DNA of 54,329 bases from JACQZU01 sp041908165 (GTDB taxonomy: Bacteria > Acidobacteriota > Holophagae > Holophagales > Holophagaceae), in assembly GCA_041908165.1 (NCBI GenBank), contig JAYRFV010000083.1, positions 1 through 54,329 of the forward strand. Direction: 5' to 3'. Below, piece by piece: positions 34,623-42,901 of the stretch. How positions within the stretch are numbered: position 1 is the stretch's first letter; every line of letters starts with the position of its first letter. The notes beneath the pieces are model-generated. The model searched no databases and was not told where the DNA came from. It saw nothing but the letters and a program-made list of their open reading frames with translations. A program made the translations under genes and the position numbers.

Positions 34623-35292
34623 CATCGCGGTGGTCTCCCTGTCCGGAGGAATGGACTCCTGCGTGGTCACCGCCATGACCCACGCCATCGGCATGGACCT
34701 GGCGCTGCTCCACGGCGACTACGGCCAGCGCACCGAGGCCCGCGAGCGGCGCGCCTTCGAGGCGATCGCCGATTTCTACCGGGTGCCTCAGGAGCGGCGG
34801 CTGGTGGTGGACTTCAAGGCGCTGCGGGTGATTGGCGGATCGGCCCTCACCGACCGGTCCATCGCGGTTCCCGAGGGCGACCTCTCCAGCACCGGCGTGC
34901 CCGCCACCTACGTCCCCTTCCGCAACGCCCACCTGCTGTCCGCCTGCACCTCCTGGGGCGAGGTGCTGAAGGCGAGGGCGGTGGTGGTCGGTTTCGTGGA
35001 GGAGGACAGCAGCGGCTACCCTGACTGCCGGGAGGCCTTCCTGCGCGCCTTCGAGGTGGCTGCCAACCTGGGCACCCGGCCGGAGACCCGACTGGCCTTC
35101 CACGCCCCGCTGCTGCACCTGAAGAAGGCCGAGATCGTCCGCAAGGGGATCGAACTGGGGGCGCCCCTGCAATTTTCCTGGTCCTGCTACCAGGGGGAAG
35201 AGTTCGCCTGCGGACGCTGCGATTCCTGCCTGCTCCGCCTGCGGGGCTTCCGCGAAGCCGGCCTGGAGGATCCCATCCCCTACGCCTCCTGA
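34615..35292 (+). CDS. queC: 7-cyano-7-deazaguanine synthase (QueC)
   Basis: ATP-dependent synthesis of preQ0 from 7-carboxy-7-deazaguanine in the queuosine pathway. The 225-residue protein has the PP-loop SLSGGMDS (8-15), YGQR, VPFRNAHLLS, and the C-terminal zinc motif SCYQGEEFACGRCDSCLLR with four cysteines. It precedes queF two genes downstream, so the window makes and reduces preQ0; QueD and QueE must lie elsewhere. The overlap with the acyltransferase gene suggests the two are read from one transcript. Confidence 0.95.
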   Translation: MADIAVVSLSGGMDSCVVTAMTHAIGMDLALLHGDYGQRTEARERRAFEAIADFYRVPQERRLVVDFKALRVIGGSALTDRSIAVPEGDLSSTGVPATYVPFRNAHLLSACTSWGEVLKARAVVVGFVEEDSSGYPDCREAFLRAFEVAANLGTRPETRLAFHAPLLHLKKAEIVRKGIELGAPLQFSWSCYQGEEFACGRCDSCLLRLRGFREAGLEDPIPYAS

Positions 35293-35353
35293 AGGGCGCG
35301 TTGCACAGGGCCGGGATGCCGTCGCACCATCAAGCAGGGGAGGGAACCGAACG

Positions 35354-35995
35354 ATGGCAGGGAGACCCGGGGACGCCGACGCCGAGATCGCAGCGCTCCA
35401 CCGCAAGGTGGAGTCCCTCGAAATCGTGCTGGACGCCTCCACCGACCCGATCTTCCACATCCTCGAGGACGGCACCTACCGGTACGTGAACCTGGCCTTC
35501 TCCTCGCACTTCGACCGCACCCCCGAGCAGGTGATCGGCCGCCGGATCTATGACATCTTCCCGCAGGAGGAGGCGGACAAGCGGATGGCCGTGGTCCGCC
35601 GCGCCTTCGCCACCGGCGAGACCATCGTCTTCGATGTGCGCGTTCCCATGGCCCGGGAGCCCGACCGGTTCTTCATCACCTCGGTCCGTCCCCTGAAGGG
35701 CGAGGACGGTCGGATCGCCTCGGTGGTCTGCATCTCCAAGGACATCACCGAGCGCAAGCGGGCCGAGGCCGAGCGCGAGCGCGTGATCGCGGAGCTGCAG
35801 GATGCCCTGGCCCAGGTCCGGGCGCTCTCCGGGCTCCTGCCGATCTGCGCGAACTGCAAGAAGATCCGGGACGACCAGGGCTACTGGACCCAGATCGAAA
35901 GCTACATCCGCGACCACTCCGAGGCTGATTTCAGCCACGGCGTCTGTCCTGACTGCCTCGGGAGCCTCTATCCGGACGTCATCGACCATGCCTGA
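35354..35995 (+). CDS. PAS sensor protein with C-terminal four-cysteine (zinc-type) module
   Basis: A 213-residue soluble protein. An N-terminal coiled coil (IAALHRKVESLEIVLDA) leads to a PAS domain (about 25-135: FHILEDGTYRYVN ... GRRIYDIFPQEE ... VVCISKDITERKR), then a helix and a module with C165, C168, C198, C201 and H195 (LPICANCKKIRDDQGYW, then SHGVCPDCLGSLYP). This module is often found at the end of response regulators and sensor proteins, and its role is not established. No kinase, cyclase or DNA-binding domain follows, so output must go through a partner. AGGGGAGGG precedes the ATG. The stop lies inside queF. Confidence 0.8.
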   Translation: MAGRPGDADAEIAALHRKVESLEIVLDASTDPIFHILEDGTYRYVNLAFSSHFDRTPEQVIGRRIYDIFPQEEADKRMAVVRRAFATGETIVFDVRVPMAREPDRFFITSVRPLKGEDGRIASVVCISKDITERKRAEAERERVIAELQDALAQVRALSGLLPICANCKKIRDDQGYWTQIESYIRDHSEADFSHGVCPDCLGSLYPDVIDHA

Positions 35996-36401
35996 ACCCA
36001 AGCGCCCCCGCCCGACCCTTCCCCGGAAGCTGCCGAAGGTCGTCGTGACCCGGCCGACCGGCCACCTGGACACCTTCGCGAGCCCCCGGCCCGGGCGGCC
36101 CTTCGACGTGGTGTTCGAGACCGAGGAGTTCACCTGCCTGTGCCCGATGACCGGCCAGCCCGACTTCGCCAAGCTCCGCATCACCTACCAGCCGGACCGC
36201 CTGTGCGTCGAGAGCAAGTCGCTGAAGCTCTACCTCTGGAGCTACCGCGACCGGGGCGCCTTCCACGAGGCCGTCACCAACCAGATCCTGGACGACCTGG
36301 TGGCCGCCCTGCACCCGCGCGGGCTGAAGGTGGAGGGCGACTTCCTGGTGCGCGGCGGCATCCGCACCCTGGTCTCCGCCGAGCACGGGCAGCGGGCATG
36401 A
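35988..36401 (+). CDS. queF: NADPH-dependent 7-cyano-7-deazaguanine reductase (QueF)
   Basis: Reduces the nitrile of preQ0 to the amine preQ1, the base inserted into tRNA. The 137-residue protein is a unimodular (short, Bacillus-type) QueF with the catalytic cysteine C52 in CLCPMTGQPDF and the partner aspartate D59, plus the NADPH-binding SLKLYLWSYRDRGAFHE segment. It starts 8 bases before the end of the PAS gene and overlaps the cupin gene as ATGA. Confidence 0.95.
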   Translation: MPEPKRPRPTLPRKLPKVVVTRPTGHLDTFASPRPGRPFDVVFETEEFTCLCPMTGQPDFAKLRITYQPDRLCVESKSLKLYLWSYRDRGAFHEAVTNQILDDLVAALHPRGLKVEGDFLVRGGIRTLVSAEHGQRA

Positions 36402-36766
36402 TCCCGCCGGTCCACGACCTCGCCGCCCTGCTCGCCGGCTTCCAGGAGCACTGGTCTCCGCGCACCTTCGGCCGCCTCAACGGCAACGACCTGCGGCTGG
36501 TGAAGTTCGCTGGCGAGTTCGTCTGGCACCGCCACGCCTGCGACGAGCTTTTCCTGGTGCTCTCGGGCCGCATGCGGATCCGCTTCCGCGACGGCGTCCG
36601 CACCCTGGAGCCGGGCCAGGCCTGCATCATCCCCGCCGGCTGCGAGCACATCACCGAGGCGGAGCAGGAATGCCATGCGCTGGTGATGGACGCCGAGGGC
36701 GAGCCCAACACGGGCGACGCCGGCGGCGACCGCACCGCGCCCCTGCAGGAGATCGGTCCCGGATGA
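36398..36766 (+). CDS. small cupin-domain protein
   Basis: A 122-residue single-domain cupin. The first motif is HRHACDELFLVLSGRMRI, with two histidines and a glutamate as metal ligands; the second ends with PGQACIIPAGCEHITEA, giving the fourth ligand histidine. The enzymatic or binding role is not evident; small cupins range from isomerases to regulators. It overlaps queF and folK by four bases at each end, so it is co-translated with the queuosine and folate genes, which may be accidental. Confidence 0.8.
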   Translation: MIPPVHDLAALLAGFQEHWSPRTFGRLNGNDLRLVKFAGEFVWHRHACDELFLVLSGRMRIRFRDGVRTLEPGQACIIPAGCEHITEAEQECHALVMDAEGEPNTGDAGGDRTAPLQEIGPG

Positions 36767-37233
36767 AGGCGGCCGTCGCCCTCGGCTCCAACCTCGGTGA
36801 CCGCGCGGCCCACCTGGAGGATGGCCTCGCCGCCCTCGCCCGTCTCGGCGCGGTCACCGCCAGCCCGCTGGTGCTGGAGACCGCGGACGAGAGCGGCACC
36901 GGTCCCGACTACCTCAACACGGTGGCGCTGTTGGAAACCCGGCTCGAGGATCCGCGCCGGCTGCTGGAGGCCCTGCTGCGGATCGAATTGCGCCTGGGCC
37001 GGGACCGCGGCGCGGGTCGCAACGCCCCCCGCACCCTGGACCTGGACCTGATCGCCGCCGAGACCGGGCCGGGCGCCTGGCGCTGGCCCGCCCCCGCCGA
37101 CCTGCGCGCGCTGGGGGAGGAATTGACGCTGGAACTTCCGCATCCCCGCGCCCAGGGCCGGCCCTTCGTCCTGGAGCCCCTGCGGGCCCTGCGGGGCGGA
37201 ACAGCGTCCTGGTGGGATTCGGGGGTCGGCTAG
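36763..37233 (+). CDS. folK: 2-amino-4-hydroxy-6-hydroxymethyldihydropteridine pyrophosphokinase
   Basis: Transfers pyrophosphate from ATP to the pterin in folate synthesis. The 156-residue protein matches HPPK length and carries the N-terminal GSNLGDR (8-14), the RTLDLDLI segment with the two magnesium-binding aspartates, and the closing LPHPRAQGRPFVLEPL motif. folP and folB are absent here. Its TAG stop directly abuts the CTA (stop) of the convergent S9 peptidase gene. Confidence 0.9.
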   Translation: MKAAVALGSNLGDRAAHLEDGLAALARLGAVTASPLVLETADESGTGPDYLNTVALLETRLEDPRRLLEALLRIELRLGRDRGAGRNAPRTLDLDLIAAETGPGAWRWPAPADLRALGEELTLELPHPRAQGRPFVLEPLRALRGGTASWWDSGVG

Positions 37234-39243
37234 CTACCGCGTCCAGCGCTCGAACCAGCCCAGCACGGTTTCATACCATTGCCGGCTGTTGGCGGGCTTC
37301 AGGACGGTGTGGCCCTCGTCGGGGAACACCAGCAGCTCGCTCGGGATGCGGCGCAGCTGCAGCACGTTGAACAGCTGGTAGGCCTCGGTCACCGGCACCC
37401 GGTAGTCGATCTCGCCGTGGGTCACCAGGTGCGGCTTGGCCAACCGGCCGGCCAGGGTCAGCGGGCTCTGGCGGCGCCAGCGGGCTGCGGTTTCCGGGCT
37501 TTCCCAGGGCCAGCCCTGGAATTCCCACTTCGGGAACCAGAGCTCCTCGGTGCCCAACTGCATGCTTTCGGTGTTGAAGATCCCGGCGTGGGTCACGAAG
37601 GCCGCGAAGCGTTCCGGGGCATGGCCGGCCAGCCAGTTCGCCGCATAGCCGCCGTAGCTGCCGCCGGCGCAGACCACCCGGGCCGGGTCCGCGTTGGGGT
37701 GGGCCTTCAGCACGCCGTCCAGGACCGCCAGCAGGTCCTGCATGGCCAGCCCGTTCCAGTCGCCGCTGATCTGGTCGCTGAAGGCCTGCCCCCAGCCCTT
37801 GGAGCCGCGTGGATTGGGCAGCACCGTGAGGAAGCCGCGGCCGGCCCAGGCCTGGGCGTTCCAGCGGGGATGCCACTGGTCGTTCCAGGTGCCCTGCGGC
37901 CCGCCGTGGACCAGGAAGGCCACCGGGAGGCGCTTCGCCGGGTCGAAATTCACCGGCTTCAGCACCCAGGCCTGCACCGGAGCGCCCTGGCCGCCGCGCA
38001 CGGTGATCGACTCGCCGCGGTTGAGGCCCAGGTCCCGCGCCAGGGCCTCATTGGCGCGGCTGGCCGGGGTGAAGGTGCCCTGGGGCAGGTCCAGGCGGAA
38101 GAGGTCGGGCGGCGTCGCCAGGTCGGAGGCCAGCACCAGCGCGGGGCCGCCCTGCGGGCCGAGGGCGAAGGCCTCCACCATCCGCTCCCGGGTCAGCCGC
38201 GCCGGCGTGCCCTTGCCGGGCTCCCAGCGGAAGAGGCTCTGCCGTGGGCCGTCCTGGGCGGTGAAGACGAGGGCCTGGCCCTGCCAAGCGAAGGCGCCCA
38301 CCGGCTGGTCGAAGCCCTCGGTGGTCCACAGCACCTTGCCGCTGCTGCGCTCCGCCACCCAGAGTTCCCAGCGGTCGGCTTCCGAGCCGGGTTTGCGCTG
38401 GGCGCGCCAGGCCAGGTGCCGGCCGTCCGGCGAGTAGCGCGGGGTGCAGTCCATGGCGGGGTTGGAGGTGATCCGGCGGACCGGCCCGCCCGCCACCGCC
38501 ACCTCGAACAGCTCACCGTTGGTGGAGTCGGCCTTGAACTGGTCGGGGTGGGCGCCGAAGGCCAGCACGCGCGAATCCGGGGAGAAGGCGTAGTCGTCGC
38601 CGGCCGCCACCCCGGCGAAATCGGGCACGTCGTAGCCGATCCCGGCGCAGAGGTCACGCGGCGCGGCGCTGCCGTCGGCGGGGACGATGAACAGGTGCTC
38701 CAGCTGCTGCGGGTCCTTCCAGTCCTTCAGGTGTCGGTACATCAGGGTCTTGATGGAGCGTCCCGAAGCCTTCCGGTCCTTCTTCGCCTGCAGGTAGGCG
38801 GCATTCTCCGCCTCATTCCCGCTGGGCACGGTGGTGCTCACGAAGGCGATCCACTTGCCGTCGGGGCTCCAGATCTGGCCCGAGGCGCCGGAGGTCAGGG
38901 ACGTCAGCGGATGCCGCTCACCGCCCGCCAGGTCGCAGATCCAGATCTGCCCGCCCGCCTGGTAGGCCAGCCGGGTCCCGTCCGGGCTGAACCGCGGCCG
39001 GGACTGGCTGCCTTCGCCAAGCGCCAGCTCGCGGGGCTCCCCGCCCGCCGGCTGGAGCCACAGCCGGGTGGTGACCCGGTTGCCCGCCAGGTCCACCGTG
39101 CCCACCTGCCAGGCCGCATCGCCCTTCACCGAAAGCTGCGGGTCGGCCACCCGCCTGACCTTGAACAGGTCTTCCACCTGCAGGGGCCGCCCGGCCAGCA
39201 GGGGGAAGGACAGCAGGAGGCCAAGGCCCAGGGATGCACGCAT
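37234..39243 (-). CDS. exported S9-family (prolyl oligopeptidase/dipeptidyl-peptidase-like) serine peptidase
   Basis: A 669-residue protein with a signal peptide (MRASLGLGLLLSFPLLAG), a central propeller of WD/TolB-like blades (SRPRFSPDGTRLAYQ, IWSPDGKWIAFVS, DCTPRYSPDGRHLAW), and a C-terminal alpha/beta-hydrolase. The catalytic triad can be placed at S529 in GGSYGG, D613 in EIDYRVP and H645 in EGHTV. These enzymes release short peptides, often acyl-peptides or dipeptides, after proline or hydrophobic residues. The periplasmic location is inferred from the signal peptide. Confidence 0.9.
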   Translation of the reverse strand: MRASLGLGLLLSFPLLAGRPLQVEDLFKVRRVADPQLSVKGDAAWQVGTVDLAGNRVTTRLWLQPAGGEPRELALGEGSQSRPRFSPDGTRLAYQAGGQIWICDLAGGERHPLTSLTSGASGQIWSPDGKWIAFVSTTVPSGNEAENAAYLQAKKDRKASGRSIKTLMYRHLKDWKDPQQLEHLFIVPADGSAAPRDLCAGIGYDVPDFAGVAAGDDYAFSPDSRVLAFGAHPDQFKADSTNGELFEVAVAGGPVRRITSNPAMDCTPRYSPDGRHLAWRAQRKPGSEADRWELWVAERSSGKVLWTTEGFDQPVGAFAWQGQALVFTAQDGPRQSLFRWEPGKGTPARLTRERMVEAFALGPQGGPALVLASDLATPPDLFRLDLPQGTFTPASRANEALARDLGLNRGESITVRGGQGAPVQAWVLKPVNFDPAKRLPVAFLVHGGPQGTWNDQWHPRWNAQAWAGRGFLTVLPNPRGSKGWGQAFSDQISGDWNGLAMQDLLAVLDGVLKAHPNADPARVVCAGGSYGGYAANWLAGHAPERFAAFVTHAGIFNTESMQLGTEELWFPKWEFQGWPWESPETAARWRRQSPLTLAGRLAKPHLVTHGEIDYRVPVTEAYQLFNVLQLRRIPSELLVFPDEGHTVLKPANSRQWYETVLGWFERWTR

Positions 39244-39284
39244 GGATGCCTCGCAAGCAGAGGCCTCCATCCTAGCGCAGGGGC

Positions 39285-40442
39285 TCAGTATTCCATCATC
39301 AGGTAGCGGGCGATGACCGTGCGCTGGATCTCGCTGGTGCCTTCGCCGATGGTGCACAGCTTGACGTCCCGGTAGTACTTCTCCACCGGGTAGTCCTTCA
39401 CGTAGCCGTAGCCGCCGAGGATCTGCACCGCTTCGTCCGCGACCCGGCAGGCCACCTCCGAACTGTACAGCTTGGCCATGCTGGCCGCCTTGGCGTAGGG
39501 CATGCCCTGATCCTTCAGGCAGGCCGCCCGGTAGACCAGCAGCCGCGCCGCCTCGACGGCGGTGCCCATGTCCGCCAGCTTGAACTGGATGCCCTGGTGT
39601 TCGGCGATCGGCTTGCCGAAGGCCTCGCGGACCTTCGCGTACTTCAGCGCCTCCTCGAAGGCGCCCTGGGCCATGCCCAGGCCCAGGGCGGCGATGCTGA
39701 TCCGGCCGCCGTCGAGGGTCTTCATGGCCTGCTTGAAGCCCACCCCCTCCTCGCCGAGCATGTTCTCCTCGGGCACCCGGACGTCCTCGAGGATCAGTTC
39801 GCCGGTGTCCGAGGCCCGCAGGCCGAGCTTGTTCTCGGTCTTGCCGGGGCGGAAGCCGTTCATGCCCTTCTCCAGCACGAAGGCGCTGATGCCGTCGGTG
39901 CTGCCGCGGCCCTCCCGCGGGGGCCGGGTGCGCGCCATCACCACGGCGACCTCGCCGACCTTGGCGTGGGTGATGAACGTCTTGGTGCCATTCAGGATCC
40001 AGTGGCTGCCCTCCTTGCGGCCCTGGGTGCGGAGGGCGCCGGCGTCGCTGCCGGAGCCCGGTTCGGTGAGGGCCCAGGCGCCGAGCGCCTGGCCGCTGGC
40101 CAGGGGCCGCAGGAACCGCTGCTTCTGCCGCTCGTCGCCCATGGCGTAGATGTGGTTGCAGCAGAGCGAATTGTGCGCGGCCACGGTGATCCCGATGCTG
40201 CCGTCGACGCGGCTCAATTCCTCCACCGCCACGGCGTACTCCAGGTAGCCCATGCCGGCCCCGCCGTAGGCCTCCGGGAAGATGATGCCCAGCATGCCCA
40301 TCGCGCCGAGTTGCTGGACCACGTCCAGGGGGAAGGTCTTGTGCTCGTCCCAGTCCATGACCCGCGGGCGGATCTCCCGTTCGGCGAAGCGGCGCACCTC
40401 GCCGCGCAGGGCCTCGACATGCTCGGGAACCGTGAAATCCAT
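39285..40442 (-). CDS. acyl-CoA dehydrogenase
   Basis: FAD enzyme oxidising acyl-CoA to the enoyl-CoA, passing electrons to ETF. The 385-residue protein has ALTEPGSGSDAGALRT (FAD and acyl-CoA binding), KTFITHAKV, ETKLG-like KTENKLGLRASDTGEL, and the C-terminal IGEGTSEIQRTVIAR helix, whose EGTSEIQ is diagnostic. The ATG at 40442 puts the first helix (TVPEHVEALRGEVRRFAE) at the N-terminus, with GAGG upstream. Chain-length or branched-chain preference cannot be decided; the closest type by eye is the short/branched or isovaleryl-like group. No ETF genes are near. Confidence 0.9.
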   Translation of the reverse strand: MDFTVPEHVEALRGEVRRFAEREIRPRVMDWDEHKTFPLDVVQQLGAMGMLGIIFPEAYGGAGMGYLEYAVAVEELSRVDGSIGITVAAHNSLCCNHIYAMGDERQKQRFLRPLASGQALGAWALTEPGSGSDAGALRTQGRKEGSHWILNGTKTFITHAKVGEVAVVMARTRPPREGRGSTDGISAFVLEKGMNGFRPGKTENKLGLRASDTGELILEDVRVPEENMLGEEGVGFKQAMKTLDGGRISIAALGLGMAQGAFEEALKYAKVREAFGKPIAEHQGIQFKLADMGTAVEAARLLVYRAACLKDQGMPYAKAASMAKLYSSEVACRVADEAVQILGGYGYVKDYPVEKYYRDVKLCTIGEGTSEIQRTVIARYLMMEY

Positions 40443-40523
40443 GGCCGGCCTCGGGGAAGAATGCAGCCAGCCTACTCCCGCGGGTCCGCAAGCCATCCGC
40501 GCCAGTCTGCGTGGTCTACAACG

Positions 40524-40575
40524 AAAGGGAAGAAATGGCCGAAACGGCCCCTACCCGGCCCGCCGGAGACCGGCG
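40524..40575 (-). terminator. putative terminator hairpins after the S41 peptidase gene
   Basis: Reading leftward from the peptidase stop, there is a hairpin CGCCGG-TCT-CCGGCG (40561-40575), then GGCCG-TTT-CGGCC (40537-40549), followed by a pyrimidine-rich stretch ATTTCTTCCCTTT (about 40524-40536). The second hairpin plus T-rich tail is a fair Rho-independent terminator separating the peptidase from acyl-CoA dehydrogenase. Confidence 0.5.
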
Positions 40576-40576
40576 G

Positions 40577-42157
40577 CTAGGTCTGTGCCAGGGCCTTGGC
40601 CGGAGCCTCCGGCTGGAGGGCGAGCTTCCGCTTCAGCAGGTCGGTGGCCTGGGGCAGCACCTCCAGGGCCTTCTTGATCTGGGGATCCTTCTCGCAGAGG
40701 TAGCGGAACCCGGCATCCACGCCGGTCGAGACGTTGCGCATCTCGTAGGTCAGCTGGTCGCGCATCTCCTCCTGGTACTTGGTCCAGTCCTCCTCGCTGA
40801 CCGCCACCTTCTGCTCCGCCAGCCACAGCCTGAATCGGGCCATCACCACGTCATCCGCCGTCTGCCCCGGACGCACACCGAACTTCTCCTTCTCCTGCAC
40901 CGCGAACTTGAAGAACACGGCATGACGGTAGCGGATCTCCGCGGTGAAGGTGCTCAGCCGGCCCGGCTCCACGCTGAAGTCCGGCTTGATCCCGCCGCCG
41001 CCGTAGACGGTGCGGCCCAGGTCGGTCTTGAAGGCGGGCGCGGCCGGGTCCTGCTTCTCCTTCTCGTCCGGGCTGAAGTACTCGTCGAGGCCGTGCTGGT
41101 AGTCGCGCTGGATGCTGCGTCCGGAGGGCGTGTAGTAGCGCGCCGTGGTCAGCGCAAGGCCGCGGGTCCGGTTGATGGAGAGGACGCTCTGCACCAGGCC
41201 CTTGCCCCAGGAGGTCTGGCCCACCACCAGGCCGCGGTCGTGGTCCTGGATGGCCCCGCTGACGATCTCGGAGGCCGAGGCCGAGGAGCGGTTGATCAGC
41301 ACCACCAGCGGGAAGGGGTCGAGCACGGCGCCCTTCGGCGCCCGGGTCTCGCTGTAGTCGCGGCCATCCCGGCCCTTCTGGGTCACGATCAGCTCGCCGG
41401 GACCGAGGATCTGCCGGCAGATGCCGAGGGCGGCCTCGAGCACGCCGCCGCCGTTGTTGCGCAGGTCCAGGACCAGCTCCTTCATGCCCTGCTTCTTGAG
41501 GGCGGCCACCGCCCGCTCGAACTCGTCGGCGGTCTGCTCGCCGAAGTCCTTGATGGCGATCAGGCCGCTGGTGGGCCCGAGCATGAAGGCGTGGGTGACG
41601 GTGTTGGACGGGATCTCGCTGCGGGTGAGGCTGAACTTCAGCGGCTCGGCGAACCCCGGCCGCTGCATCGTCACCTCGACCACGGTGCCCTTGTCGCCGC
41701 GCAGCTTGGACACCGCCTGGTTGCTGGTCCAGCCTTCGGTGCTCTTGCCGTCGATCTCCTTGATGTAGTCGCCGGCGCGGATGCCGGCCCGCTCGCTCGG
41801 CCCTCCGGTCACGGTGCTCACCACCACCACGCCGTCGAGGTGCTGCTGGATGATCGCCCCGATGCCGAAGAAGGAGCCGCGCTGGTCCTCCCGCATCATC
41901 CGGAACTCGCTCTCGTCCATGTAGTTGGAGTGCGGGTCGAGGGTGTGGAGCATGCCCTGGATGGTGGCGTGGGTGGCCTGCCGCGGCTGCGGCGGCTCCA
42001 CCGCGTGCTTCTGCACCAGCGACAGCACCTCGGCCAGGGCGTCGATGCTGCGGGCGCGGGTCCGCTCCTCGCCGGTGCGGCCGGCCAGGGGCGCATAGAC
42101 CACGGTGGTGCCGATCGCCAGCACCCACATCCAGTTCCTCGCGACCCAACGCGCCAT
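40577..42157 (-). CDS. S41-family C-terminal processing peptidase (CtpA-like)
   Basis: A periplasmic serine protease with an N-terminal signal anchor (about 6-26), a helical cap, a PDZ domain (about 95-180: GVVVVSTVTGGPSERAGIRAGD) and the S41 catalytic core. The catalytic serine lies in INRSSASASEI and the lysine in TSWGKGLVQS. The 526-residue form is longer than a minimal CtpA because of a C-terminal helical tail. I start at the ATG at 42157, which has GGAAGG upstream; an in-frame ATG at 42190 would add 11 residues and lacks a Shine-Dalgarno sequence. It lies downstream of gmk, after an 81-base gap. Confidence 0.85.
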   Translation of the reverse strand: MARWVARNWMWVLAIGTTVVYAPLAGRTGEERTRARSIDALAEVLSLVQKHAVEPPQPRQATHATIQGMLHTLDPHSNYMDESEFRMMREDQRGSFFGIGAIIQQHLDGVVVVSTVTGGPSERAGIRAGDYIKEIDGKSTEGWTSNQAVSKLRGDKGTVVEVTMQRPGFAEPLKFSLTRSEIPSNTVTHAFMLGPTSGLIAIKDFGEQTADEFERAVAALKKQGMKELVLDLRNNGGGVLEAALGICRQILGPGELIVTQKGRDGRDYSETRAPKGAVLDPFPLVVLINRSSASASEIVSGAIQDHDRGLVVGQTSWGKGLVQSVLSINRTRGLALTTARYYTPSGRSIQRDYQHGLDEYFSPDEKEKQDPAAPAFKTDLGRTVYGGGGIKPDFSVEPGRLSTFTAEIRYRHAVFFKFAVQEKEKFGVRPGQTADDVVMARFRLWLAEQKVAVSEEDWTKYQEEMRDQLTYEMRNVSTGVDAGFRYLCEKDPQIKKALEVLPQATDLLKRKLALQPEAPAKALAQT

Positions 42158-42238
42158 TCGTCCGCCTTCCTTCCTCGGGGGCAATGCCATTGCAAAGACC
42201 TTATCGGCCGGATCCTGGAAACAAACAGGCTGCCGGGT

Positions 42239-42859
42239 TCAGGCCCGGAAGGTCTCCAGGATACGCCCGGCGCGCCCGATCATGCGCTCGCGCTGCGCGC
42301 GGGCGGCCAGGACCACGGCCTGGAGCTGCCGGAAGGTCCGCTCCAGGTCGTCATTGACGATCAGGTAGTCGTAGGCCTCGAACAGCTCCATCTCGTGGCG
42401 GGCGTGCTGCATCCGCAATGAAATCTGTGCTTCGCTGTCCGAGCCGCGGCCCCTGAGGCGGCGTTCCAGTTCCGCGGCCGAGGGCGGCAGGAGGAACACC
42501 ATGATCGCGTCCGGGATGGCGGTGCGGATGTTCAGGGCGCCGGTGGTCTCGATGTCCAGCAGCACGTCCACTCCGGTGGCCAGGGTGCGCTCCAGCCAGG
42601 CGCGGCCGGTCCCGTAGCGGTGGGCGTAGACCCGCACCCACTCGACCAGGCCGTTCTCGGCCACCAGCGCGTCGAAGCGGGCGTCGTTGACGAAGAAATA
42701 TTCGCGCCCGTCCTGTTCCCCGGGCCGGGGCGGCCGGGTGGTGGTGGAGACGGAGAAGATCAGGCCCTCGGTCTCCTGCACCAGCCGCTGGGCGAGGGTG
42801 GATTTCCCGGCCCCCGAGGGGGCGGAAAGGACGAACACGTTGCCGCGGTGCTCAAGCAA
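42239..42859 (-). CDS. gmk: guanylate kinase
   Basis: Phosphorylates GMP to GDP with ATP. The 206-residue protein has the P-loop SAPSGAGKST, the GMP-binding STTTRPPRPGE and DGREYFFV, then VLLDIETTGALNIR (usual D-x-D/Q-GA-x-x-x motif, with threonine-threonine in place of the more common glutamine-glycine) and the C-terminal YDYLIVNDDLE. A TTG start at 42859 with GGAGG six bases upstream. Lies downstream of the lutBA-type gene, 42 bases away on the same strand. Confidence 0.9.
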   Translation of the reverse strand: MLEHRGNVFVLSAPSGAGKSTLAQRLVQETEGLIFSVSTTTRPPRPGEQDGREYFFVNDARFDALVAENGLVEWVRVYAHRYGTGRAWLERTLATGVDVLLDIETTGALNIRTAIPDAIMVFLLPPSAAELERRLRGRGSDSEAQISLRMQHARHEMELFEAYDYLIVNDDLERTFRQLQAVVLAARAQRERMIGRAGRILETFRA

Positions 42860-42901
42860 GAGAATCCTCCGGCCTCCATGGTAGCCCGGAGCACCTTCGA
42901 C

